Part shown: positions 44,801-53,575 of the stretch, in pieces
Numbering within the stretch: the stretch's first letter is position 1
Layout: each line of letters opens with the position of its first letter
Assembly (NCBI GenBank): GCA_005239165.1
Contig: RAPG01000007.1
Span: 124,001 to 188,000 of the forward strand
Reading direction: 5' to 3'
Source of the DNA: Allopusillimonas ginsengisoli
GTDB lineage: Bacteria > Pseudomonadota > Gammaproteobacteria > Burkholderiales > Burkholderiaceae_B
DNA length: 64,000 nt
Notes under the pieces: model-generated
Told to the model about the DNA's origin: nothing
Databases searched by the model: none
What the model saw: the letters and a program-made list of their open reading frames with translations, nothing else
Position numbers and translations under genes: made by a program

Positions 44801-47331
44801 CAAAAACGGCCCGTAAAAGTCAGATTAGCCTGACGACCCTGACCCCAGCCGCATGTCCATAATGAGCCACAACCATTTACATAGTGCTTGTCGGTAAGAT
44901 TGGTGATGCTGAGCGACAGCTCGCTGTCTTTGAGCAGAGGTGTCAGGCCGCGAAGCTGCGTGGCAATACGCAGATCAGCAACGGTGTAAGCCGGAATTTT
45001 CATGCTGGCATAACCACCGCCTGCTACTTCGATATCACCGCCGTAGGACGAACCCACGTGACGCACACCTAGGCCAATCACAGTTCCGGACAGTGCATTT
45101 TGTCCGGTAAAGGTGTAATCAACCCACATTGAAGCTTGGTGCCGGGGCACAAACAAGGCTGGTTGGCCCAACTCTTCGGGGATCTCACTGCTGAGAACCT
45201 TGGTGTCAAGGAAAGCGTAACTACCGATTATTGACCAGCTTGAAGAGAGGCGCCCTGTGATCTCCATCTCTATTCCACGTGATCGCAGTTCGCCACTTTG
45301 TACTTCATCTGGAAACCCATAGACGGGATCATCTGTCAGGCGATTGGTCTGACGTAGGTCGAAGGCCGCCAGGCTGGCCATCCAGTTTGCCCCATTGGGT
45401 TGGTACTTGACGCCGATCTCGGTCTGCTTACCTCTCATGGGTTTGAACGGTGAGCCTTCCGCAGTTGCACCAGCCACTGGCTCGAAGGAAGTGGAGTAGC
45501 TGATGTAAGGAGCCCAACCCGAATCAAAGCGATAGAGCGCGCCCACACGCCCGGTGGTTGCAGTGTCACGCTGGCCGATGTCGTCGGCCGAACCGCGCCG
45601 CATCGTGTTGCCTGTAATGGCAGAACGGTCGTATCGCAGACCAGCAACCAGCCTCCATTTACCCCATGCGATCTGGTCTTGCAGATAAAAGCCGGTCTGG
45701 TGACTTTTGCTGTCGACGCCGCTCAGAGGCGAGAATGCGCCAATACTTGCACCATAGACGGGGTTGTAAATGTCGAGGAGACCTTGCCCATCGGCGCCGA
45801 CATCGGCGGTTTCGCGGCTTGCATTGAATTTGCTGCGGTAATAATCAATGCCCGCCAGTACGGTATGCGTTGCCTCCCCGACAGGTATGCGCCATTCGGA
45901 CTGTGTGTCGACGCCCAAGGCACGCGCCTTGCCTGTACCTCGGTTGGCATAGCGATTGATGGTGCGCCAATCCCAACCGCCTTCGGCGGGATCGTCTTCA
46001 GAGTACATGTCACTGGTTACCGACTCCATCGTTGTTTTGATTTGCTGCATGCGCAGGTTCTGGCGCACTGTCCAGGCGTCATTGATAGCGTATTCAGCCG
46101 ACCAGCCTATGGCGTCTTGGTCGCGGTCAAAACGATCAAAAGCGGGTTCGCCGATGAAGCGTGAAAGCGGCAGCTTGCCATTGGGGTTGTCGTATAGCGT
46201 GCCATAAGCCGGCAGCCAGACGTAATCACTGCCTCCGCGGTCGCGCTGCATTGAGGCCAGAAACGTGATCTCGCCATTTTCGCCCAATGGCAGTGTGACT
46301 GAGGGTGCCACCATGGTGCGCTTGCGTTCTACGTAGTCCATACGGCTGTCGGTATCGGCATGTAGTGCCAGCAGACGCCAGGCTGAAACACCCGACTCGC
46401 CCAGTGGGCCGCCTAGGTCAACACTGGCGCGTTTCTGTTCGGGTGCGCCCAGTGTCAATTCAACATTACGGATGGGGTCTCGTGTAGGCCGTTTGCTGAC
46501 CAGATTTATCATGCCACCCGGTACAACCTGGCCGTACACCACTGAGGCCGGTCCCTTCAGAACTTCAATGCGCTCGAGCGAATAGGGGTCTACCTGAGGT
46601 AGCGTCCAATTATTACCTGCGCCTAGTCCGCCCTCAAGCTTTACCCCATCCAGCCAAGTGACAGAACCCGAGTCGAAGCCGCGAAACGCAATCGTGTCAA
46701 AACGAGAGTCAACGCCATCAAACTCGACTGCCACGCCAGGCACGTAGCGCAAGGCTTCACCAATAGTACGTGTGGCCTGCGCTTCAATCTGCTGCTGCGT
46801 CACGACTGATATCGAAGCCGGTGTATCCATGATGGCGGTGTCACTTTTCATGGCTGTCGCGCTGCGGGTAGCCAGATAGCCATTGGCGGGGCCTGTAGCG
46901 GTTTCACGCAGGCCTTTCACCACCACGGTTTCCAGCTGACTGCCATCTTTTGAGGCGCGGGTGGAGGCAGGTCTTAGCGCATAGCCTCCTGCACGGCGGA
47001 CTGCCTCCAGCCCGCTGCCAGCCAAAATTGTTGTCAGCCCATCTTGTGCCGTGTAATTACCGTGAATGCCCTGACTGGTTTTTCCGGTGGTCAGTAAGGC
47101 GTCTATAACAAGCATAAAGCCGGCACTCTCGGCAAAGCGGTTCAGCACTTGATCAAGCGTACCCGCCTGAATCTCGTAGTGATTGCTTGAGGACTGTGCA
47201 ACAGCGGGTTGCACTGACGCTGCTGCGGCGCCCAGTATCAGACAACCCGCCAGCACGGCCTGCGACAGGCCGTAGCGTGCAAAGGTATTGTGACGCCTGC
47301 AGTCGGGTGGGGCGGGGCGACGGAGTGCCAT
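44800..47331 (-). CDS. TonB-dependent siderophore receptor with STN domain
   Basis: This 843-residue outer-membrane receptor has a signal peptide (SQAVLAGCLILGAAAASVQPAVAQ) and an STN domain (YEIQAGTLDQVLNRFAESAGFMLVIDALLTTGKTSQGIHGNY). The plug has AIMDTPASISVVTQQQIE, ALRYVPGVAVEFDGVDSRFD and IRGFD-like AFRGFDSGSVTWLDG. The barrel ends YVNGCGSLWTCGWGQGRQANLTF, with the paired Cys found in hydroxamate-type siderophore receptors (FoxA/FhuA group), and a C-terminal Phe. AGGACA precedes the ATG. A ferric hydroxamate ligand is likely but not proven. Confidence 0.94.
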   Translation of the reverse strand: MALRRPAPPDCRRHNTFARYGLSQAVLAGCLILGAAAASVQPAVAQSSSNHYEIQAGTLDQVLNRFAESAGFMLVIDALLTTGKTSQGIHGNYTAQDGLTTILAGSGLEAVRRAGGYALRPASTRASKDGSQLETVVVKGLRETATGPANGYLATRSATAMKSDTAIMDTPASISVVTQQQIEAQATRTIGEALRYVPGVAVEFDGVDSRFDTIAFRGFDSGSVTWLDGVKLEGGLGAGNNWTLPQVDPYSLERIEVLKGPASVVYGQVVPGGMINLVSKRPTRDPIRNVELTLGAPEQKRASVDLGGPLGESGVSAWRLLALHADTDSRMDYVERKRTMVAPSVTLPLGENGEITFLASMQRDRGGSDYVWLPAYGTLYDNPNGKLPLSRFIGEPAFDRFDRDQDAIGWSAEYAINDAWTVRQNLRMQQIKTTMESVTSDMYSEDDPAEGGWDWRTINRYANRGTGKARALGVDTQSEWRIPVGEATHTVLAGIDYYRSKFNASRETADVGADGQGLLDIYNPVYGASIGAFSPLSGVDSKSHQTGFYLQDQIAWGKWRLVAGLRYDRSAITGNTMRRGSADDIGQRDTATTGRVGALYRFDSGWAPYISYSTSFEPVAGATAEGSPFKPMRGKQTEIGVKYQPNGANWMASLAAFDLRQTNRLTDDPVYGFPDEVQSGELRSRGIEMEITGRLSSSWSIIGSYAFLDTKVLSSEIPEELGQPALFVPRHQASMWVDYTFTGQNALSGTVIGLGVRHVGSSYGGDIEVAGGGYASMKIPAYTVADLRIATQLRGLTPLLKDSELSLSITNLTDKHYVNGCGSLWTCGWGQGRQANLTFTGRF

Positions 47332-47483
47332 GAGTGTCCTTTTGTCAATATGAGCTGGCGGCCCGACAGAACGACAGGCCTCTTCCCCTATATCCCGAAC
47401 GAGAAAACAAAAGTGCTACGGCAATGGCAGATTATTTTGTAACCAAGAGGTGATCTACGTGGAAAGGTGCCGTAATGGCTGGC

Positions 47484-48512
47484 TCAGGGCGCATCAACTG
47501 TGACCCAATAACGCGTTGTCATGCGAACCCGGATAGGCAGCGCGTGCTGCAGTGAGTCAAGAATGGCATTAGTGTCTTGCAGAGGAAACACACCAGAGAC
47601 GAGGATGTTAGCCACGGCAGGATTGCAGCGCACAAACCCTGGCCGATAACGGGCAAGCTCTGCAAGAAAATCCTCGAGGCGCAAGCGTTCTGCTACCAGC
47701 ACGCCTCGGCGCCAAGAGCCCGCCTGTGGGTTTGTGCGAGATGGGGCATATACGTCGTGGCGAGTGAACTGCGCCTGCTCGCGCGCGTTCACTATACGTG
47801 GCATGGAGCCCGAAACAGGCGTGATTTCAACGGCACCCTCGAGTACTTGCGCAGTGCTCCTTGATGGAGAAATATTGTCCAGTCGTCTTACCAAAAAGGT
47901 CGTTCCCAGTGCGCGCACATTGCCTTCGGCGGTCTGGACGATAAAAGGCCTGGAGCTAGGCATATTGTCTGCTGCGGTTGTTATTAGTACCTCTCCAGTG
48001 CGAACCACAACACGTCGTTCAAAATCCGTAAATCGCAGATCTATGGCACTGGCGGTGTTAATTGATACTCGCGTTCCATCAGGCAGGGTAAGGTCCTGGC
48101 GTTCGCCCCGTGCAGTGCTGTAGTCGGCATTTAATGCCGTCCACTGAGGTGTTGTCTGGATGGTGTAAGCCGATACGCCGCCACCGGCTAATAAGAGTAG
48201 GCCTCGCAGTGCGTTACGGCGGCCATTTGAGAGAGGAGGCGATAGGCTTGAACGTAATATCGGTCCGGCAACTGTCTCGGGTGTGGTATGTATTTGCTGA
48301 TTGAATTCTTGCACACGTTGCCACGAAGCCTGGTGATCCGGATCAGCGGCGAGCCATGCATCGAAGGCCTCTTTGATTTCAGACGTGATTTCGCCCGACC
48401 ACAAACTGACCTGCCACTCCAGGGCGCTTATGTCGACGTCGCTGATGCTGGAAGAGGTAGACGTCACGGCTGCTGCGGCTTGGTTTCTGGTTGCGGATGA
48501 GTGCTGGGTCAT
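47484..48512 (-). CDS. FecR-type anti-sigma/signal-transducing membrane protein
   Basis: This 342-residue protein has the N-terminal domain (WQVSLWSGEITSEIKEAFDAWLAADPDHQASWQRV), a membrane segment near residue 105 (ALRGLLLLAGGGVSAYTI) and the periplasmic FecR domain (LTLPDGTRVSINTASAIDLRF; VRALGTTFLVRRL). Its ATG overlaps the sigma gene stop (ATGA). A 152-bp spacer separates it from the receptor and holds no gene. Confidence 0.92.
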   Translation of the reverse strand: MTQHSSATRNQAAAAVTSTSSSISDVDISALEWQVSLWSGEITSEIKEAFDAWLAADPDHQASWQRVQEFNQQIHTTPETVAGPILRSSLSPPLSNGRRNALRGLLLLAGGGVSAYTIQTTPQWTALNADYSTARGERQDLTLPDGTRVSINTASAIDLRFTDFERRVVVRTGEVLITTAADNMPSSRPFIVQTAEGNVRALGTTFLVRRLDNISPSRSTAQVLEGAVEITPVSGSMPRIVNAREQAQFTRHDVYAPSRTNPQAGSWRRGVLVAERLRLEDFLAELARYRPGFVRCNPAVANILVSGVFPLQDTNAILDSLQHALPIRVRMTTRYWVTVDAP

Positions 48513-49117
48513 GATGTTTGACGTGCTTTATCCTCGGCACAATGGGCGGGTGACAGACTGTCAGTGCTCGCCACCGGGGCGCCATCATTAAGTGCTGAAA
48601 AACAGGCCACCATAGCCTTGAGCATGTACTTGCGCACAGTTGCCACCGAAATATTTTCGCGCTCCGCAATTTCGCCGTAAGTCAGGCCTTCGAAGCGCGA
48701 AAGCAGAAATGTTTCACGTACCTTGGGCGCCAGCCCATCAAGCACGGCGCAAATACGCACCAGCACATTCAGTGCAATGGCCCGCTCTTCGGGTGAGGGC
48801 GCATACCCCTTTGGCTGCTGTGCCAAGGCTTCAAGATAGGCCTGTTCGATCTGCTGACGGCGATAACGGTCAATGACCATGCCTTTGGCGATTTGCATAA
48901 GATGCGGGCGTGCCTGGTCGGCGGGTGGAGTACGGCCCGATACGATGACCCGAAGATAAATGTCTTGCAGAAGGTCTGCCGCGTTGTGCGGGCAACCCAG
49001 CCTTCGCCGCAACCAACCATACAGCCAGCCATGGTGATGGCTGTATAGCGACTGCATGTTTTGCTGCAGTCGAGATTCGGCCGCTGACAGTAGACGAGGC
49101 GATGACTGATCTTGCAC
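48509..49117 (-). CDS. ECF sigma factor, FecI-type (second system)
   Basis: This sigma factor has region 2 (LYSHHHGWLYGWLRRRLGCPHNAADLLQDIYLRV; HLMQIAKGMVIDRYRR) and region 4 (LDGLAPKVRETFLLSRFEGLTYGEIAERENISVATVRKYM). It resembles FecI-type regulators of siderophore receptors. The frame opens at an ATG at 49162, but that codon lies inside a Fur-box-like palindrome; a GTG at 49117 with AGGA nine bases upstream leaves that site outside the gene and is preferred. The ATG at 49057 is a third choice. Confidence 0.88.
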   Translation of the reverse strand: MQDQSSPRLLSAAESRLQQNMQSLYSHHHGWLYGWLRRRLGCPHNAADLLQDIYLRVIVSGRTPPADQARPHLMQIAKGMVIDRYRRQQIEQAYLEALAQQPKGYAPSPEERAIALNVLVRICAVLDGLAPKVRETFLLSRFEGLTYGEIAERENISVATVRKYMLKAMVACFSALNDGAPVASTDSLSPAHCAEDKARQTS

Positions 49118-49135
49118 GGGCAAGCGTCCTGGAAA

Positions 49136-49163
49136 ATAAATGCAAATGGGAATGCGTCGCATT
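49136..49163 (-). promoter_or_regulatory. Fur-box-like site of the second sigma gene
   Basis: The region contains the perfect 13-bp palindrome AATGCGTCGCATT (49151-49163), adjoined on the left by AAATGC and AAATGG, giving a run of Fur-type hexamers. It lies about 20 to 45 bp upstream of the preferred GTG start. It is weaker than the Fur box of the first system but similarly placed. Confidence 0.5.
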
Positions 49164-49304
49164 ATAGACGGTTGAGTGCGATATAGCTTTGGACGTGCAG
49201 CGGATACATGGTTACCCGTATGCGTTGACCATGTCGTCAGCCGCAGAGCGTCGTGCTCTAATGCGCCCTATCTGGTGTGTTCGGGAGGCGGCCCCGGTTG
49301 GGCA

Positions 49305-50192
49305 TTACTGCTCCATAGTCAGATGATCAACGAAAAGTCGCGCTGCGCTGGGCAATGACTCTTTAGAACGCATGCAAATGTCAATGTTGCGCTTGGCCCA
49401 GTTTTCATCAATGGGGATTAGCTTGATGTCGAATATGTTCGAATAAAGTTTTGCGATATTTACAGGCAGTACGCCAATGCCCAGGCCGGCATCAACCATA
49501 AAGCACAGCGTGTCAAAGCCGGTTACCTGAATTTTTATGTTCATGTTGCGCTGCATGTTATCGGCGGCGTGGGCGACAATATGGTTTATGTTGCTGCCCT
49601 GGTGCAGGCCGATAAAGTCGTAATCGAGCGCCTCTTCAAATTTGATTTTTTCCCTTTTTAATAGGGCATGGTCCGCAGGCACGATCAATGCCAAGCGATC
49701 TTTTTTGTATGGCAATACCTGTAAATTGTCACCAGAATAAGAATTAGAAAAGATGCCAACGTCGGCAGCGTTTTCCTGTACAGCCTTGATAATCAGTGTG
49801 CTCACTTTCTCTTCAAGCTGAATTTGAACGTTCGGGTATTGAGCGTGAAAACGTTTTATATCTTTAGGCAAAAACTGTGTAATCACCGAAATATTTGCGA
49901 CGACGCGAACAATGCCGCGCTCGCCGCTTGAATACTCGCTCATCTGAATGGAGATATCTTCAAGGCCGTGCAAGGCTCGTCGTGCAAGTGAAGACAAGGC
50001 CAGGCCCGCTGATGTGGGGGTAACCCCCTTGTTGGTTCGGGTGAGCAGCGTTGTCTTCAGGGCTTCTTCCAGCTCGCTAATGCGCTTGCTAACGGCTGCA
50101 GCGGCAATAAACTCACGCTCTGCCGTGCCGGCAATGGTTCCCTCTTCGAGAACGCTGAGAAACAGCCTGAGTGACGTAGGGTCCAGGTGCAT
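49305..50192 (-). CDS. LysR-family transcriptional regulator
   Basis: The 295-residue protein has the LysR helix-turn-helix (SLRLFLSVLEEGTIAGTAEREFIAAAAVSKRISELEEAL, residues 7-45) and a type-2 periplasmic-binding-like effector domain (VRVVANISVITQFLPKDIKRFHAQYP; DVGIFSNSYSGDNLQ; FMVDAGLGIGVLPVNIA). It is divergent from the CoA-transferase/HMG-CoA-lyase pair across 353 bp and most likely activates it in response to a carboxylate. Confidence 0.93.
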   Translation of the reverse strand: MHLDPTSLRLFLSVLEEGTIAGTAEREFIAAAAVSKRISELEEALKTTLLTRTNKGVTPTSAGLALSSLARRALHGLEDISIQMSEYSSGERGIVRVVANISVITQFLPKDIKRFHAQYPNVQIQLEEKVSTLIIKAVQENAADVGIFSNSYSGDNLQVLPYKKDRLALIVPADHALLKREKIKFEEALDYDFIGLHQGSNINHIVAHAADNMQRNMNIKIQVTGFDTLCFMVDAGLGIGVLPVNIAKLYSNIFDIKLIPIDENWAKRNIDICMRSKESLPSAARLFVDHLTMEQ

Positions 50193-50545
50193 GATGAGGG
50201 GCTCACATAAATAAGACAGGGCTCAGGGGCTTGTTACAGGTACTGCCATCGCATTTTACGATGGCGGCGTCATGATTTGCCGCTTTTATTGCTCAGGTGA
50301 ACTTGATAATCTTGGTTGTTCTCTTAAGTACGCGACGGAACCGTTACAGGCTATAGGCAGATGCATTAATCACTGAGAGCAGCTGTTGTCGTTGCGGACC
50401 GCGAGCCATATCAGCCATATCGCTCGCTATCCCGCGTGCACCGATCATGGCGATAAAAACCGCACAGGCGATTTGAATTTAAGTGGCTCAGTTCAAATAT
50501 AGTTTTTTTCTCGCCCGCAATACTGAAAAAACATAAAGGACAGCA
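50193..50545. promoter_or_regulatory. Divergent spacer between LysR and CoA-transferase genes
   Basis: No gene is evident in this 353-bp spacer. A stem-loop with arms GCCATCG (50245-50251) and CGATGGC (50259-50265) lies near the LysR gene. The right part has an AT-rich stretch near 50490-50520 suitable for a promoter and a weak AAGGA before the ATG at 50546. LysR-type T-N11-A sites cannot be singled out. Confidence 0.4.
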
Positions 50546-51736
50546 ATGCTCAAGCCATTGAGTGGTATTCGACTTCTGGAAATGGGGCAGCTGATTGCTG
50601 GGCCGTTTGCCGCAAAAATGCTGGCAGAATTTGGGGCCGATGTCATCAAAATAGAAGTGCCAGGAAAAGGCGATCCATTGCGCAAATGGCGGTTGCTGCA
50701 TGAAGGTACATCAGTGTGGTGGCAGGTGCAGTCGCGCAACAAAAAGTCGGTAACGCTAGACCTACGACAGCCGGAGGCGCAGGCAGTGGTGCGCACACTG
50801 GTCAAAGACATGGACGTGGTTATCGAAAACTTTAAACCCGGCGCGCTGGAGGAATGGGGTCTGGCGTGGGAAGACCTGAAGGCAATCAACCCCAAGTTGA
50901 TTATGCTGCGCGTATCGGGCTATGGGCAGACGGGGCCTTATCGTAATCGACCGGGTTTCGGGGTTATTGGTGAGGCTATGGGTGGGTTACGCCATTTATC
51001 AGGAGAACCCGGCCGGGCGCCTGTACGCGTGGGCGTGTCGATAGGCGACTCGTTATCTGCTTTACACGGCGTTATCGGTATTTTGCTTGCGCTGCGGTCA
51101 CGTGAGCAGCACAGCGGCAAAGGGCAGATGATTGATGTGGCCTTGTATGAGTCGGTTTTCAATATGATGGAAAGCCTGCTGCCTGAATACTCTGTGTTCA
51201 ATGAAGTTCGCCAACCGGCAGGCAGCGAGCTACCTGGCATCGCTCCAAGCAACGCTTATTTGTGCCAAGACGGTAAGTACGTTTTGATTGCCGGTAACGG
51301 TGACAGCATTTATAAGCGTTTAATGCATATTATCGGCCGTTTTGACCTGGCCGACGACCCTGCGCTAGAAAACAATGCTGGCAGGGTGCCACAAGCCAAA
51401 AAAATAGACGCAGCGATTACTGAATGGACGAGCAAGCGATCACAGTCGGAAGTTATTGATGCGCTCAATGCCAGCCAGATTCCTGTTGGTCGGGTTTACG
51501 ACATTGCAGATATTGCAGAAGACCCGCATTACAAAGACCGTGAGATGATTCTGGACTCTTTCCTGCCAGACGGAACACCGGTCAAAGTGCCGGGAATAGT
51601 GCCAAAACTTAGCGAGACACCAGGTGAGATACGACGCGAAGCGCCGCTTCTGGGTCAGCATACCGATGAGGTTCTGGCATCTATCGGCATTACCGAAGCG
51701 CAGCGCGACGCTATGCGTGAGCGTGGAATAATCTAA
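50546..51736 (+). CDS. CaiB/BaiF family III CoA-transferase
   Basis: The 396-residue enzyme shows LSGIRLLEMGQLIAGPFAAKMLAEFGADVIKIE, the conserved N-terminus; SRNKKSVTLDLRQPEAQ; VVIENFKPGALEEWGL; VSGYGQTGPYRNRPGFGVIGEAMGG; and IDVALYESVFNMMESLLPEY with the catalytic Asp in DVAL. The tail has VPGIVPKLSETPGEIRREAPLLGQHTDEVLA. It activates a carboxylic acid by CoA transfer, probably from succinyl-CoA or acetyl-CoA. The next gene, an HMG-CoA-lyase-type enzyme, starts directly after its stop and should cleave the product. Confidence 0.93.
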   Translation: MLKPLSGIRLLEMGQLIAGPFAAKMLAEFGADVIKIEVPGKGDPLRKWRLLHEGTSVWWQVQSRNKKSVTLDLRQPEAQAVVRTLVKDMDVVIENFKPGALEEWGLAWEDLKAINPKLIMLRVSGYGQTGPYRNRPGFGVIGEAMGGLRHLSGEPGRAPVRVGVSIGDSLSALHGVIGILLALRSREQHSGKGQMIDVALYESVFNMMESLLPEYSVFNEVRQPAGSELPGIAPSNAYLCQDGKYVLIAGNGDSIYKRLMHIIGRFDLADDPALENNAGRVPQAKKIDAAITEWTSKRSQSEVIDALNASQIPVGRVYDIADIAEDPHYKDREMILDSFLPDGTPVKVPGIVPKLSETPGEIRREAPLLGQHTDEVLASIGITEAQRDAMRERGII

Positions 51737-52672
51737 ATGGAATCACTACACATGACAGAAGCGAAGCCGCGAGTATTCATCCAGGAAGTATCCCCACGGG
51801 ATGGGTTTCAAAATGAATCGCAATTTATTGAGTCGTGGGACAAGATCGCTTTTATAGACAAACTCTCGGAAAGTGGCTTTGCCAAGATCGAAGCGACCTC
51901 GTTTACCTCACCCAAAGCCATTCCGGCCCTGCGGGACGCCGAAATGATTATGCATGAGATCAAACGCAATCCGGACGTTGTCTATACCGTGCTGGTTCCC
52001 AACCTGCGCGGCGCCGAGCGTGCCATTGCGTGCAAGGTTGATGAGGTCAATCTGGTTTTGTCAGTTAGCGAAACACATAATCAGATGAATCTTCGCATGA
52101 CCAGAGATCAGTCATTTGCGCAGCTCAGTGAGGTCATTGCTGCGGTGCGCGGCACAGGTATTGCGGTAAATATTTCGTTGTCCACGGCTTTTGGGTGCCC
52201 CATGGAGGGTGATATCAACCCTGAAGAGGTATACAGGCTGGCGGCACAATTCGCTGAGCTGGGCGTACAAGGAATCACCCTTTGCGACACCACCGGCATG
52301 GCCTATCCAACCCAAGTCGAAGAAATCAGTCGTCGTGTCGTTGAAGCCTACCCTCTGCTTGATACAACGCTGCATTTTCACAATACCCGCGGCATGGCGC
52401 TGGCCAATACGATGGCGGCTTTGGCCGCTGGCGTTGTCCGGTTTGATTCATCGCTGGGTGGCCTGGGTGGCTGCCCATATGCGCCGGGGGCGTCGGGCAA
52501 TGTCTGTACCGAAGAACTCGTGCATATGCTCGAACTCATGGGTTACGACACTGGCGTCGATCTGGAGAAAATCGTAGGTGTGGCCGGGCAATTGCCCGAG
52601 CTTATCGGGCACGATATACCCAGTCAGATCGTAAAGGCTGGGCCGCGCAGCCGGCGTTACCCAGCCCCTTAA
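51737..52672 (+). CDS. Hydroxymethylglutaryl-CoA lyase-family enzyme
   Basis: The 311-residue TIM-barrel enzyme has VFIQEVSPRDGFQNESQFI (catalytic Arg-Asp near residue 20), LCDTTGMAYPTQVEE, LHFHNTRGMALAN (metal-binding HxHN) and LGGLGGCPYAPGASGNVCTEELV with the active-site Cys loop. It cleaves a 3-hydroxy-3-alkyl-glutaryl-CoA type thioester to acetyl-CoA and a keto acid. The partner CoA-transferase suggests a free 3-hydroxy acid such as hydroxymethylglutarate or citramalate as the substrate, which is inference. The start immediately follows the CoA-transferase stop; an ATG at 51752 is also possible. Confidence 0.92.
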   Translation: MESLHMTEAKPRVFIQEVSPRDGFQNESQFIESWDKIAFIDKLSESGFAKIEATSFTSPKAIPALRDAEMIMHEIKRNPDVVYTVLVPNLRGAERAIACKVDEVNLVLSVSETHNQMNLRMTRDQSFAQLSEVIAAVRGTGIAVNISLSTAFGCPMEGDINPEEVYRLAAQFAELGVQGITLCDTTGMAYPTQVEEISRRVVEAYPLLDTTLHFHNTRGMALANTMAALAAGVVRFDSSLGGLGGCPYAPGASGNVCTEELVHMLELMGYDTGVDLEKIVGVAGQLPELIGHDIPSQIVKAGPRSRRYPAP

Positions 52673-53457
52673 AGTACCCCCTGCATATCCCGCGCAGCCT
52701 TGTTCAGATAGGGCAGCAACTCAATGGCTTCGTCCAGCGACATGCGAGCGGTGGGCGCGTGCATGGCGACTGCTGCGGCGACGTCTCCGCGGCTGTCGCG
52801 CACTGGCACGGCAACCGCAACCATGCCGGCGATGAATTCTTCATGGTCTGTTGAGTAGCCTTTTTCGCGGATATCCCGGCACTCGCGCTCCAGATCCATC
52901 AGGCAAGTTATGGTACTTGGGGTGCGCGCATCCATGCGCAGATAGGGCAAGATGCGGCTGGACTCATCGGCCCGCATATGGGCCAGCAGCAGCTTTCCGC
53001 TGGCAGTGCAGTGCAGCGGTACATGCGAGCCAACGTCGAAAATAAGCCGAAGTGGCCATTGGGCTTCGACTCGGTCCAGGTACACCACCTGGGTGCCATC
53101 CAGGGCGTTGAAGTTGCAGGTTTCACTCACCTGTTTGACCAGTTCCGTCAGAATGTGATGGCGCAGGCTTTGCACCGAACGGTGCTTGAGTGTATTGAGT
53201 GCCATGCGCCGCATGGCCTTCCCTATGGCATAACTACGATCGTCCACATCGCGCGCCAGATAGCCCATTGATACCAGCAGGCTGCAAAGCCTGTGCACCG
53301 TACCCTTCGGTAAGGAGAGCGTGTCAGTGATTTCGGCTAGCGTCATGGCCCTGCCGTGAGCGGAAATCAGATCGAGAATGCGAAGGGCGCGAGCGGGTGC
53401 ACCTCCGCTGATTTCAATATTCGTATCTTCAGCTTCGAAATTCGGAACAGAATTCAC
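52669..53457 (-). CDS. IclR-family transcriptional regulator
   Basis: The 262-residue protein has the winged helix-turn-helix (ALRILDLISAHGRAMTLAEITDTLSLPKGTVHRLCSLLVSMGYL, residues 24-67) and the IclR effector domain (TCNFNALDGTQVVYLDRVE; HCTASGKLLLAHM; YSTDHEEFIAGMVAVAVPVRDSRGDVAAAVAMHAPT). The start is GTG at 53457 with AGGA seven bases upstream. It overlaps the lyase end by 4 bp in convergent orientation. It is divergent from the GMC oxidoreductase gene and probably regulates it. Confidence 0.92.
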   Translation of the reverse strand: MNSVPNFEAEDTNIEISGGAPARALRILDLISAHGRAMTLAEITDTLSLPKGTVHRLCSLLVSMGYLARDVDDRSYAIGKAMRRMALNTLKHRSVQSLRHHILTELVKQVSETCNFNALDGTQVVYLDRVEAQWPLRLIFDVGSHVPLHCTASGKLLLAHMRADESSRILPYLRMDARTPSTITCLMDLERECRDIREKGYSTDHEEFIAGMVAVAVPVRDSRGDVAAAVAMHAPTARMSLDEAIELLPYLNKAARDMQGVL

Positions 53458-53524
53458 GGGAAAGTCCTAGTAAGAACCAGCGGTTTATGGCTTGTTAGCT
53501 TGCCCCCTGATCTATAACATATTA

Positions 53525-53537
53525 GAACGAATTGTTC
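53525..53537. promoter_or_regulatory. Candidate IclR-type operator
   Basis: GAACGAATTGTTC is palindromic at all but one pair of positions. It lies between the divergent IclR-family and GMC oxidoreductase genes, 38 bp before the ATG at 53576 and 67 bp before the regulator start. IclR-family sites are often such 13-15-bp palindromes, so this is the best operator candidate. Not verified. Confidence 0.45.
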
Positions 53538-53575
53538 CATTTTTGTGTGAATTTTCACGCCGGAGAAATGCTCGT

